DNA of 38,055 bases from Limiplasma sp036652695 (lineage in GTDB: Bacteria; Bacillota; Clostridia; Christensenellales; Aristaeellaceae), in contig JAVVVJ010000020.1 of assembly GCA_036652695.1 (NCBI GenBank), positions 1-38,055 of the forward strand, given 5' to 3'. Positions 1 through 7,624 of this stretch are shown piece after piece. The notes below the pieces were generated by a model. It made no database searches. It saw only the letters and a program-made list of their open reading frames with translations, and had not been told where the DNA came from. The stretch's first letter is position 1. Each line of letters opens with the position of its first letter. Made by a program: the position numbers and the translations under genes.

Positions 1-28
1 AAGACTGGCATACCCATGTGCCGAGCAC

Positions 29-69
29 GGCTGCCTACTGCATTCGCAAATGCGGGGGCGGCCTTTTTT
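29..69 (+). terminator. Probable rho-independent terminator of an upstream gene
   Basis: A G/C-rich outer stem (GGCTGCC at 29-35 with GGCGGCC at 57-63, one G-U pair) encloses a smaller GCATT/AATGC stem and is followed by six T at 64-69. It would end a rightward gene lying left of the window. The internal loop makes it less certain than the other terminators. Confidence 0.45.
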
Positions 70-113
70 GCGTTGCGGCTCTTTGGATGCGGCAAAAAAA
101 ACCCTGTGAAATC

Positions 114-158
114 AAAAAGACCCTGCACGGCGATACGTTGCCGCGCAGGGTCTTTTTT
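114..158 (-). terminator. Terminator of the sugar ABC transporter operon
   Basis: GACCCTGC (119-126) pairs with GCAGGGTC (145-152). Read leftward, the hairpin is followed by a T run (the A run at 114-118). It lies just past the permease gene that ends at 182. T residues at 153-158 mean it could work in both directions. Confidence 0.8.
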
Positions 159-181
159 GGAATCTCCAAACGTCTGTTTTG

Positions 182-1036
182 TTATGCCTTGGTTCCCGTG
201 AGCGCAATGCCCTCGATAAACTGACGCTGAAAGAAGAGGTAGAGCACCATCATGGGGATCATGGCAAGCGCAGAGCCAGCCATCATGATGGGGTATTTGG
301 TGGAATACTGCCCCTGTAGGGAGCTGATGCCAGCGGAAAGGGTCATCTTATCGATGTTCATGTTCACGATCAGCGGCCACATCATATCGCCATAGGCGAA
401 AACTGCGGTGAACACTGCCAGCGCCATGAGCGCCGTTTTGGTAAGCGGCATCAAAATACGGATGAAGGTTTGCCAAGTATTGCAGCCGTCCAGCCGCGCG
501 GCTTCGCTGAGGTCATTGGGGAGACCCATGTAGAACTGCCTGAGGAAGAAAGTGCCAAAGGCGCTTACCAAGCCAGGGAAAACCAACGCGAAGATGCTGT
601 TGAGCTGGTTCAACTTCGCCAGCATCAGGTATTGCGGAATAATGAATACCTGCCCCGGAAGCATTAGCTGCGTGAGCACAATGAAGAAGCAGAGCTTCTT
701 ACCCGGGAATTCCAGCTTCGCAAAAGCAAAGCCAGCCATGGAGCAAAAGAGCGTAGCGCATACCACGCGCCAGAAAATCAGCAGAATGGTATTGATGTAG
801 AGCGCGTCAAAGGGCAAGGTACGCAATACCTCGGAGTAATTGGTCAAATCCCAGTGGGTTGGAAAAATGATGGGCGGAACCATGATGGATTCACCCTGCG
901 TTTTGAAGGAGGTCAGGATCATCCATACAAAGGGAAAGAGCATGATAAAAGAACCAATAAGCAACACGATATGCGTAATGAGCACGCCGCGACGCCTGTG
1001 CGTCATGTGACGTGCCTTCATGGTAGCTGCCGTCAT
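182..1036 (-). CDS. Carbohydrate ABC transporter permease, MalG-like (CUT1 family)
   Basis: Inner-membrane permease of a CUT1 sugar importer, 284 aa. It begins with a short basic cytoplasmic N-terminus and a first membrane segment (about residues 18-40), and the hydrophobic profile suggests six segments. The EAA loop that docks the ATPase is visible as EAARLDGCNTWQTF in the second half, directly before a membrane segment, as in MalG proteins. The ATG at 1036 follows AAAGGAGG at good spacing. It is the last gene of a binding protein-permease-permease operon, 15 bp after the MalF-like gene. No ATPase gene is present. In Firmicutes such importers usually share an MsmX-type ATPase encoded elsewhere. 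The nearby melibiase gene suggests an alpha-galactoside such as melibiose or raffinose as substrate; that is inference. Confidence 0.93.
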   Translation of the reverse strand: MTAATMKARHMTHRRRGVLITHIVLLIGSFIMLFPFVWMILTSFKTQGESIMVPPIIFPTHWDLTNYSEVLRTLPFDALYINTILLIFWRVVCATLFCSMAGFAFAKLEFPGKKLCFFIVLTQLMLPGQVFIIPQYLMLAKLNQLNSIFALVFPGLVSAFGTFFLRQFYMGLPNDLSEAARLDGCNTWQTFIRILMPLTKTALMALAVFTAVFAYGDMMWPLIVNMNIDKMTLSAGISSLQGQYSTKYPIMMAGSALAMIPMMVLYLFFQRQFIEGIALTGTKA

Positions 1037-1051
1037 CCTGTTCGACCTCCT

Positions 1052-1981
1052 TTACTCGTAATGTACCATTTTTTTCTCCAGCCCAAATTGCAAGAGGGTG
1101 ATAATGCCAATGATGACAAAGCTCCACATCACGATGGCGGAGGCGTAGCCCTTGTTGAATTTATCAAAGGCCTCGCGGTAGAACATCACCATGAGCGTAA
1201 TGGTTTTTTTATAGGCGGGGTTGGTGGTTTTTATCAGCAGATACACGGTATCAAACTGCTTGATGGCAGCCATGACGCGCATCATAACCACAAAAAACAG
1301 CGTGGGGCTGATCAGTGGCACGGTGATATGGCAAAAGCGCTGAATGGCGTTTGCACCGTCGATCTCGCTAGCTTCGTAATAGGTGGTGGGGATGGATTGC
1401 AGCCCGGCCAGTATCAGCACCAGATCATAACCGACCGCGCTCCAAATGGCAATAATTGCACAGGAAATGAGCGCCGTATCGGGATCGGATAACCAATTGA
1501 CCCCCGCAATGCCAAAAAGGCCAAGAAACTGGTTTAACACGCCAACTTCGGCGTTAAAAATCCACCGCCATACCATGGCTACCGCTGCGGGCGCCACAAC
1601 CATGGGGAGGAAATAGATGCCGCGATAGACATCGCGACCACGAATTTTGCTGTTGAGCAGAGATGCGAGAATCAACGCAAAGAAAATGCCAACCGGTACG
1701 GTAAGCAGCATAAAATACAGCGTGTTCCAAGTAGACTGCCAGATTTGCTTGTCGCCAAACATCTTTTGATAGTTTGCAAGCCCTACAAATTTGCTGGCTC
1801 CCAAGCCTTGGGATTTTTCCATGCTCATGTAGATGGTTTGGAAAAACGGGTAGATGTTCAATAACAAAAGACCCAAGATGGTTGGCGCAATCAAAAGATA
1901 TGCCCAAGCCCATTCTGCGCGGAACCGATGGCGCTTCTGACGCAGATCAACGGCTACCGTCTGTGCTTGTCCCGTCGTCAT
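1052..1981 (-). CDS. Carbohydrate ABC transporter permease, MalF-like (CUT1 family)
   Basis: Second permease of the sugar importer, 309 aa, predicted to form the channel with the MalG-like partner. A hydrophobic N-terminal segment beginning AWAYLLIAPTILGLLLLNIYP is typical of the family. The EAA-type loop YYEASEIDGANAIQRFCHIT lies near two thirds of the length. The reading frame stays open upstream to 2215, inside the binding-protein gene. The ATG at 1981 is preferred because it gives the usual family length and follows GGAGGGG about seven bases upstream. The gene lies 122 bp after the binding-protein gene, and the gap holds a very stable hairpin that may set the ratio of binding protein to permeases. 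Confidence 0.92.
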   Translation of the reverse strand: MTTGQAQTVAVDLRQKRHRFRAEWAWAYLLIAPTILGLLLLNIYPFFQTIYMSMEKSQGLGASKFVGLANYQKMFGDKQIWQSTWNTLYFMLLTVPVGIFFALILASLLNSKIRGRDVYRGIYFLPMVVAPAAVAMVWRWIFNAEVGVLNQFLGLFGIAGVNWLSDPDTALISCAIIAIWSAVGYDLVLILAGLQSIPTTYYEASEIDGANAIQRFCHITVPLISPTLFFVVMMRVMAAIKQFDTVYLLIKTTNPAYKKTITLMVMFYREAFDKFNKGYASAIVMWSFVIIGIITLLQFGLEKKMVHYE

Positions 1982-2056
1982 ATAGGTTCCCCTCCGTTTT
2001 TGCGCACCGGGATGAAGGTGGATAACCCAGCGCGAAAATAAAAGAAATGGCGCAGA

Positions 2057-2080
2057 CGGGCGGGGGGTTCCCCCCGCCCG
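2057..2080 (-). promoter_or_regulatory. Intercistronic GC hairpin between binding-protein and permease genes
   Basis: CGGGCGGGGGG (2057-2067) and CCCCCCGCCCG (2070-2080) form a perfect 11-bp inverted repeat with almost no spacer. No T run follows on the leftward strand, so it is not a normal terminator. Stem-loops here in sugar ABC operons commonly stabilise the binding-protein message or attenuate the permease genes. That role is inferred. Confidence 0.6.
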
Positions 2081-2103
2081 CGCGCGGTTTGACAAAGGCT
2101 TTC

Positions 2104-3327
2104 TTATTCGGCTTCGATCTCGGTGATGATGCCATGGAGCTGGTTGCAAGCATCCGCAACGGTCAGCTCGCCGGTGTATACGGAGGTCATGAGCTCTTCC
2201 TCGGTGCCTTCCCACAGGCTCTTGTTAGGAGAGAAGGGATACTGCACGCCGTAGGAGATCATTTCGGTGTAGCAGGCGATGTTGAGGTTGGTGAAGTTAT
2301 CGGTGAAATACTTCTCGGTGCCAGCGTAGGCGGGAATGGCGGCCTTGTTCTGAGCCTGTAGAATGTTGGCTTCCTCGCTGCCGCAGAAAGCGATGAAATC
2401 CTTCACAACGTCGGGGTTGGCGGTGTTGTATGCGCCAGCATAGCCCAGGCCGTTGTAGATGGAGGCACGAACTTTGCCCTGAGGCAGAACGCAGAGGTCA
2501 AACTTATCCTTGATGAGCTCGTTGCTGGTATAAGCGCTCATCATCCAGCTGCCGACAAATTCCATGGCCAGCTTGCCAGCTTGGAACTGATCGTCGCTGC
2601 TCATGTCGGTGAAGCTTTCCAAAGTGGGGCTTACGCCATCCACCAGCATGAGGTCCACCCACGCCTGAAGCGCTTCCTGGGTAGCGGGCTGATCGTAACC
2701 GGAGACGCCGTTTTCAAAGGAGAAACCACCATTCTGGTAGATGAAGTTGAGGTAGCCAGCCTGACGATCGTTGGGAGCGCCAAAGCCGTAGATGCCCTTT
2801 TGGGGATCGGTCAGTTTCTTTGCGGTTTCGCGCAGGGTATCCCAAGTCCAAGTGTTATCGGGATATGCGACGCCAGCGTTGTCAAAGATTTCTTTGTTGT
2901 AGGCCAACGCGATGGTATCATAGTCCTTCGGGACTGCCAGCTGCTTGCCATCGTAGTTGTACAGCGCGGTGATGCCGCTGGGATAGGGGGTGTAATCAAG
3001 GTTGAGATCCGTTAGATCCAGAAGCATGCCAGCGGCGGCGAACTTCATGATCTGGTTGGAGTGCATCCAGAAAACATCAGGTAGCGCGCCGCCCTGAGCA
3101 GCCGCTTCCAGCTTGGTCCAGTACTCGCTCCATGGGGTTACCTGCACTTCAACGGTTACGTTGGGGTGCTTGGCAGTGTAAGCGTCGGCAATGGCTTTCA
3201 TGCCCGGCTCCTGGTTGGTATCCCACAGGGCGAAGGTGATGGTCACATTACCTTCGGCGGTGGCTACGGCGGCAAACATTGTGCAAAGCAGGCACAGGGT
3301 CAATAGGGAAGCAAGAACCTTTTTCAT
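2104..3327 (-). CDS. Extracellular solute-binding protein of a sugar ABC transporter (family 1)
   Basis: Extracytoplasmic substrate-binding component of the CUT1 importer, 407 aa, the usual length. The N-terminus MKKVLASLLTLCLLC is a signal peptide ending near ATA-EG at residues 22-24. The mature part starts with VTITFALWD and continues with features typical of the family (PDVFWMHSNQIMKFAAAGMLLDLT, and GKLAMEFVGSWMM in the middle). No lipobox cysteine is visible at the expected cleavage site, which is odd for a Gram-positive binding protein; these are normally lipid-anchored. The ATG at 3327 has AAGGAGG about ten bases upstream. It is the first gene of the leftward transporter operon and is divergent from the AraC regulators. 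Substrate is inferred from melA as an alpha-galactoside. Confidence 0.93.
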   Translation of the reverse strand: MKKVLASLLTLCLLCTMFAAVATAEGNVTITFALWDTNQEPGMKAIADAYTAKHPNVTVEVQVTPWSEYWTKLEAAAQGGALPDVFWMHSNQIMKFAAAGMLLDLTDLNLDYTPYPSGITALYNYDGKQLAVPKDYDTIALAYNKEIFDNAGVAYPDNTWTWDTLRETAKKLTDPQKGIYGFGAPNDRQAGYLNFIYQNGGFSFENGVSGYDQPATQEALQAWVDLMLVDGVSPTLESFTDMSSDDQFQAGKLAMEFVGSWMMSAYTSNELIKDKFDLCVLPQGKVRASIYNGLGYAGAYNTANPDVVKDFIAFCGSEEANILQAQNKAAIPAYAGTEKYFTDNFTNLNIACYTEMISYGVQYPFSPNKSLWEGTEEELMTSVYTGELTVADACNQLHGIITEIEAE

Positions 3328-3381
3328 GTTTGAAAAACCTCCTTATGCTATTCGGTGGTACGAACCCAAACCGTTTATCTA

Positions 3382-3387
3382 ATAATA
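3382..3387 (-). promoter_or_regulatory. Possible -10 box of the sugar transporter operon
   Basis: TATTAT on the leftward strand lies 55 bp before the binding-protein start. No good -35 box sits 17 bp away; a TTGATA lies 21 bp upstream. A poor -35 would fit a promoter that depends on an AraC-type activator. This is a low-confidence call. Confidence 0.35.
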
Positions 3388-3537
3388 GCATGCAATGGTG
3401 AAATGCTCTATCAAATTACTATGTATCCTGTGCACAATTCTCGCACGAAATGGTTTTTACCAGGCTGATCCATTGATAGGCTGTGATGCGTGAGAGAATA
3501 GTGTAAACGCATGGGCGCTTTTGGATAGCTCTTGGAC

Positions 3538-3566
3538 TTGCTATCTCGATTTGTGTAGAATATAGT
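3538..3566 (+). promoter_or_regulatory. Promoter of the AraC-AraC-melA operon
   Basis: TTGCTA (3538-3543), a 17-bp spacer and TATAGT (3561-3566) form a good sigma-A-type promoter about 50 bp before the first AraC gene. The 288-bp gap 3328-3615 thus holds divergent promoters for the regulator and transporter operons, where one or both AraC proteins probably bind. Confidence 0.7.
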
Positions 3567-3615
3567 ATAAGTGGATCAATGGCATGCCCGTATGGCGGAC
3601 TAGAGGAGCGAAGCA

Positions 3616-4551
3616 ATGACAGAGCTTTTTGACGGTACGGAGAGCGGCTGTATGTCGCTGATTGGTTTGTCCACCGCTTCAGAGCGTGAAAACAGCACGG
3701 CACAGTGTCCGCGGCGCGTGATTCGCATTTTGTGCGCCGCCAGAGGAAGCTGCACAATCGCGGTGGGGGATGAAACCTTTCCGCTGATTGGCGAGCGGAT
3801 GCTGCTGTTCATGGGTCCGTTAAGCTATGCCATCATGGCGCCATCGGAGGATTGCATGATCACCCGCATCGAGGTGAACGTGACCACCCTGCGGGAGGGG
3901 GGCTACCCCGTGCGCCAGCTGATGGAATGCTACCCGGAGGTGGATGCGCTGCTACGGCGCGATATGCCCTACCTTTCCTTTGAGGATAGCTACGCCATGA
4001 TGCCCCCGACGTTGCGGCTGCTGCAAACCTTTTCGCTGTACGATTCGCCTGAACGCGAAATTCAGCTTTCCATCACGCTGAGCTACCTGCTGGCGATGAT
4101 TTCCTCCTGCGCTGTGGAGAATTCCCAGCTGTCCAAGCGGTATCACAGGCATGTGAGCGAGGCGCTCAAATACATTCACGAAAATTATATGTGCTGCATC
4201 ACGGTTACGGATATTGCCGCGAAGGTGGGCGTGCATGCGAGTCACTTGCACAGGCTGTTTTCGGCGGAGGTGGGCATGAACGTAGGCGAGTATATTGTGA
4301 ACCTGCGCGTGCGCAAGGCAAGCTCGCTGCTCATTCGCACGGATATGCCCATCAGCCTGATCGCGGTTCGCGTGGGCGCTACCACCTTGCAGTATTTTTG
4401 CCGCATGTTTAAGCAGCGTGTGGGCATGACGCCTAACGAATTTCGCAAGAATTACAACATTACTTGCAAGTATACGCCGGAGCGCAGCAGCTATATGGTG
4501 ATGGGAAACCCCTGTGCGATGTCCCAGGCGTTTACAGGGGGTGAGGTGTAG
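3616..4551 (+). CDS. AraC-family transcriptional regulator (first of a tandem pair)
   Basis: DNA-binding regulator, 311 aa. Residues 30-100 look like a small cupin-type ligand-sensing domain. Residues about 178-282 hold the double helix-turn-helix of AraC proteins, including ITVTDIAAKVGVHASHLHRLF and ISLIAVRVGATTLQYFCRMFK, followed by the family signature GMTPNEFRKN. A tail of about 30 residues follows. The ATG at 3616 is preceded by GAGGAG. It is expressed from the 3538-3566 promoter, divergent from the sugar transporter, and is directly followed by a second AraC gene and a melibiase gene. It probably activates the transporter and/or melA in response to an alpha-galactoside. The inducer is not known from the sequence. 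Confidence 0.9.
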   Translation: MTELFDGTESGCMSLIGLSTASERENSTAQCPRRVIRILCAARGSCTIAVGDETFPLIGERMLLFMGPLSYAIMAPSEDCMITRIEVNVTTLREGGYPVRQLMECYPEVDALLRRDMPYLSFEDSYAMMPPTLRLLQTFSLYDSPEREIQLSITLSYLLAMISSCAVENSQLSKRYHRHVSEALKYIHENYMCCITVTDIAAKVGVHASHLHRLFSAEVGMNVGEYIVNLRVRKASSLLIRTDMPISLIAVRVGATTLQYFCRMFKQRVGMTPNEFRKNYNITCKYTPERSSYMVMGNPCAMSQAFTGGEV

Positions 4552-5445
4552 ATGCTCTCCTTCTTTGATCCTTCGTGCTTGGAGGGTGGGCTTGTGCCGG
4601 TGGTGCATGCGTATTACGATCGCGCCGATATGATGCGCACCACGGTGGAGGCGGTGAACCATTCCCATTCCCTGATTGAGATCATGTATGTCAACGAGGG
4701 GCTGATGAGCTTAGAGGTGGAAGGGGAAACTTTGCAGATTGGGCGAAAGCAGCTGATTTGGCTGGACGCCAACGCGTATCACCGCCATATGACCTTCCTT
4801 ACAGACGCGTGCAGCGTGATGAATATTGAGTTTCAGTACGAGCGGCTGGATCGGCGTTGCCCAACCCTGCGAGAGCTGAGCCGCGCGGACGCGGCCACAC
4901 GCGAAATGCTCGGCGCGCCGACGTACTGCCTTGTGCTTACGGATAACGATAACGCTATTTTCCACCTGATGAAGCAGATTGTGCCCTTGGCAGACAGCAC
5001 CTTTCCTGAAGCGGAACGCCTATGCTCGCTTTTGTGCACGCAGGTGATGCTGCTGGTGGCAAAGCTGCACAAGGAAACGGCGGGGCATTCCCTGCCGATC
5101 AACAACCCCTACGTGGATGAGGCAATCGCGATGATGCAGCGGGACTACGCCGGCACCATCACGGCTACGGAGCTTGCGCGCAGGCTGCACATTCAGCCCA
5201 CCTACCTGCATCGGCTTTTTCGTGATCATACCGGGCAGACCTTCGGCCAACACCTGCAACGCATTCGCGTGCAGAAGGCAAAGGAGCTGCTCCTTACAAC
5301 GGACGATACGCTGTTGGATATCGCCATGGCGGTGGGCGCATCCAGCCAGCAACGCTTTACGCAGATGTTTCGTCGCATGGAAAGCGTATCGCCGCAGGAA
5401 TACCGCAAACAGCATGACACCCAGCCCGGGGCGGGCAAAAGATAA
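4552..5445 (+). CDS. AraC-family transcriptional regulator (second of a tandem pair)
   Basis: Second AraC/XylS-type regulator, 297 aa. Its ATG directly abuts the TAG stop of the first one, so translation is probably coupled. The N-terminal part carries a cupin-like segment with HSHSLIEIMYV (from about residue 37) and QLIWLDANAYHRH. The C-terminal double helix-turn-helix spans about 186-288 (TATELARRLHIQPTYLHRLF, LLDIAMAVGASSQQRFTQMF, then VSPQEYRKQ). It is clearly diverged from its neighbour, especially in the sensor domain, so the pair is not a recent duplication and probably senses different ligands or binds different sites. It lies 29 bp before melA in the same operon. Confidence 0.9.
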   Translation: MLSFFDPSCLEGGLVPVVHAYYDRADMMRTTVEAVNHSHSLIEIMYVNEGLMSLEVEGETLQIGRKQLIWLDANAYHRHMTFLTDACSVMNIEFQYERLDRRCPTLRELSRADAATREMLGAPTYCLVLTDNDNAIFHLMKQIVPLADSTFPEAERLCSLLCTQVMLLVAKLHKETAGHSLPINNPYVDEAIAMMQRDYAGTITATELARRLHIQPTYLHRLFRDHTGQTFGQHLQRIRVQKAKELLLTTDDTLLDIAMAVGASSQQRFTQMFRRMESVSPQEYRKQHDTQPGAGKR

Positions 5446-5474
5446 AGGTGAACAGAAAACGGGAGGAATAGCAA

Positions 5475-6782
5475 ATGCCAAAGATTACTTTTATGGGAGC
5501 GGGTTCCACGGTATTCGCAAAGAACGTCTTGGGGGACAGCATGCTCACACCGGCACTCGCGGATTCGATTATCGCGCTGTATGATATTGATGCGAAGCGG
5601 CTGAAGGAATCCCAGATGATGCTGCAAAACATCAATCAGAACCATGGTGGAAAAGCGACCATTGAGGCATATCTCGGCGTGGAGCAGCGCAAGGATGCGC
5701 TTCGCGGCGCGAACTATGTGGTCAATGCCATTCAGGTGGGCGGCTATGAGCCTTGCACAGTAACGGATTTTGAAGTTCCCAAGCGCCACGGCCTGCGCCA
5801 GACCATCGCGGATACGCTGGGCATCGGCGGCATCTTCCGCGCGCTGCGCACCATTCCCGTGATGATGGATTTTGCGCGGGACATGGAAGAGGTCTGCCCC
5901 AACGCGTGGTTCCTCAACTATACCAACCCCATGAGCATGCTGACTGGCGCGATGCTGCGCATGACGCCCATTAAGACCGTCGGCCTGTGCCACAGCGTGC
6001 AGGTTTGCGCCGAGCATCTCTTGCAGGGGCTGAATATGCCTTATGACGAGCTGACGCAGTGGAAGATCGCCGGCATCAACCATCAGGCATGGCTGCTGGA
6101 AATCACGCGCGACGGCGTGGATCTCTACCCGGAAATCAAGCGCAAGGCCGCCGAGCGCACCGAAAAGCATAACGACATGGTGCGTTACGAGATCATGAAG
6201 CGCTTTGGCTATTATGTAACGGAATCCAGCGAGCACAACTCCGAATATATGCCCTACTTCATTAAGGACAAGTATCCGGAGCTGATTGAGCGCTTCAACA
6301 TCCCGCTGGACGAATACCCGCGCCGCTGCGTGGAGCAGATCGCCAAGTGGGAGCGCCAGCGCGACGAGCTGGTTTCCAACAAGGCGCTTACGCATGAGCG
6401 CACGCGCGAATACGCCAGCTACATCATGGAGGCCATGGAGACCAACAAGCCGTATAAGATCGGCGGAAATGTGCTCAATAACGGCCTCATCACGAACCTG
6501 CCGCGCAATGCCGTGGTGGAAGTGCCCTGCATGGTGGATAAGACCGGCATCGCGCCCACGGTGATTGGCGATTTGCCTGAACAGTGCGCCGCTATGAACC
6601 GCACCAACATCAACGTGCAGCTGCTGACCATCGAGGCTGCGCGCACGTTGGATAAGGAATACATCTACCGTGCCGCGATGATGGATCCGCATACCTCGGC
6701 GGAGCTTTCCATCGATGACATCATCTCCATGTGCGATGACCTGATCGCGGAGCATGGGGATTGGCTGCCGAAGTTCCACTAA
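5475..6782 (+). CDS. melA: Alpha-galactosidase, GH4 family (melibiase MelA)
   Basis: Cytoplasmic NAD- and Mn-dependent glycosidase cleaving melibiose-type alpha-galactosides to galactose and the aglycone sugar, 435 aa. The N-terminal Rossmann motif is KITFMGAGSTVFAKNVLGD (residues 3-21). The blocks VGGYEPCTVTDFEVPKRHGL (88-107) and TIADTLGIGGI (110-120) closely match E. coli MelA from memory. NYTNPM is at 148-153. The expected Mn ligands are Cys172 in GLCHSVQ and His203 in INHQAW. The C-terminal MMDPHTSAELSIDDI block is also typical. GGGAGGA lies upstream of the ATG. The divergent sugar importer and upstream AraC genes make a complete uptake-and-cleavage locus. An alpha-glucosidase or 6-phospho-glycosidase member of GH4 is less likely because the galactosidase blocks match so well. 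Confidence 0.93.
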   Translation: MPKITFMGAGSTVFAKNVLGDSMLTPALADSIIALYDIDAKRLKESQMMLQNINQNHGGKATIEAYLGVEQRKDALRGANYVVNAIQVGGYEPCTVTDFEVPKRHGLRQTIADTLGIGGIFRALRTIPVMMDFARDMEEVCPNAWFLNYTNPMSMLTGAMLRMTPIKTVGLCHSVQVCAEHLLQGLNMPYDELTQWKIAGINHQAWLLEITRDGVDLYPEIKRKAAERTEKHNDMVRYEIMKRFGYYVTESSEHNSEYMPYFIKDKYPELIERFNIPLDEYPRRCVEQIAKWERQRDELVSNKALTHERTREYASYIMEAMETNKPYKIGGNVLNNGLITNLPRNAVVEVPCMVDKTGIAPTVIGDLPEQCAAMNRTNINVQLLTIEAARTLDKEYIYRAAMMDPHTSAELSIDDIISMCDDLIAEHGDWLPKFH

Positions 6783-6798
6783 GCTAAGCATGAATGTC

Positions 6799-6863
6799 GG
6801 GGGTCGCTGTACGAAAAGGAAAAGGCTTTGCTTTTTTCCGATTCGTGCGGCGGCCCCCTTTTT
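6799..6863 (+). terminator. Terminator after melA
   Basis: GGGGG at 6799-6803 and the next 12 bases pair with 6842-6858, 17 bp including three G-U pairs. An inner GGAAAAG/CTTTTTTCC stem extends the hairpin, and five T follow at 6859-6863. It closes the AraC-AraC-melA operon. Confidence 0.8.
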
Positions 6864-6957
6864 GGTAGTTGCCAAAAAGGCAAGGTTACTTTGCGGCAGA
6901 GATAAAAGCTGTTTCACAGCGCCATTATGCTGGTAGAGTAAGGAAAAGGAGGCTGAT

Positions 6958-7620
6958 ATGGTTATGAAGAAATATGTTTGCTCTATCTGCGGCTATGTCT
7001 ACGACGAAGCAAAGGGAATGCCCGAGGCGGGCATCAAGCCCGGCACCAAGTGGGAGGAGCTTCCCCAAGGCTGGGTCTGTCCGCTTTGCGGCGCTGCAAA
7101 GAGCGATTTTAAGGAGCAAAGCGCACCAACGGCGGCGAAGCCTGCGCAGACGGTGGGGTCTTCGGATTTGAAGGCGCTTTCCGCACTGGAAATAAGCGCG
7201 CTCTGCTCCAACCTTGCCAAGGGTTGCGAAAAACAGTACATGAGCCAGCAGGCCGCGCAATGGCGGGAGCTGGCGGCGTATTATCAGGCGAACGCCGCGC
7301 CTGCGCAGGAGCCAAGCTGCCAAAAGCTGCTTGACCTTGTGCAAAACGATCTGGAGAGCGGCTTTGTAAATGCCAACGCCGCTGCCGGGGAGGCCAATGA
7401 CCGTGGCGCAAAGCGTGCGCTGGTGTGGAGCGAGAAGGTTACGCGCATTTTGAATGCCTTGCTCGCCCGTTATGCGGCGCAGGGCGAGGAGATGATCGCG
7501 TCCACCAACGTTTACGTCTGCACAATCTGCGGCTTTGTCTACGTGGGGGATCAGCCGCCCGAGCTTTGCCCCGTGTGCAAGGTTCCCAGCTGGAAATTTG
7601 AAAAATTGGAAGGGAGGTAA
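6958..7620 (+). CDS. Double-rubredoxin protein with degenerate rubrerythrin-like core
   Basis: 220 aa, probably a cytoplasmic electron carrier in oxygen or peroxide defence. The N-terminal rubredoxin domain has all four iron ligands, Cys8-x2-Cys11 and Cys41-x2-Cys44, with the usual GYVYDEAKG and WVCPLCG. Residues about 65-180 are helical and recall rubrerythrin, but no ExxH motif of the diiron site is visible. The C-terminus carries a short rubrerythrin-type rubredoxin knuckle with Cys188, Cys191, Cys204 and Cys207. The ATG at 6958 has AAGGAGG at six bases; the ATG six bases later is also possible. It overlaps in expression with the ferredoxin gene starting 4 bp after its stop. Its partner enzyme is unknown. 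Family placement beyond rubredoxin is uncertain. Confidence 0.8.
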   Translation: MVMKKYVCSICGYVYDEAKGMPEAGIKPGTKWEELPQGWVCPLCGAAKSDFKEQSAPTAAKPAQTVGSSDLKALSALEISALCSNLAKGCEKQYMSQQAAQWRELAAYYQANAAPAQEPSCQKLLDLVQNDLESGFVNANAAAGEANDRGAKRALVWSEKVTRILNALLARYAAQGEEMIASTNVYVCTICGFVYVGDQPPELCPVCKVPSWKFEKLEGR

Positions 7621-7624
7621 CGCA

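Noticed and set aside
1981..2215. Longer start for the MalF-like permease
   Set aside because: The extension overlaps the binding-protein gene and the GC hairpin, is Arg/His-rich and has no ribosome binding site. The ATG at 1981 fits the family.
5226..6917. 563-codon leftward open frame opposite melA
   Set aside because: It is the antisense shadow of AraC2 and melA, whose protein sequences match known families. Its own product is His/Arg-rich with no family resemblance.
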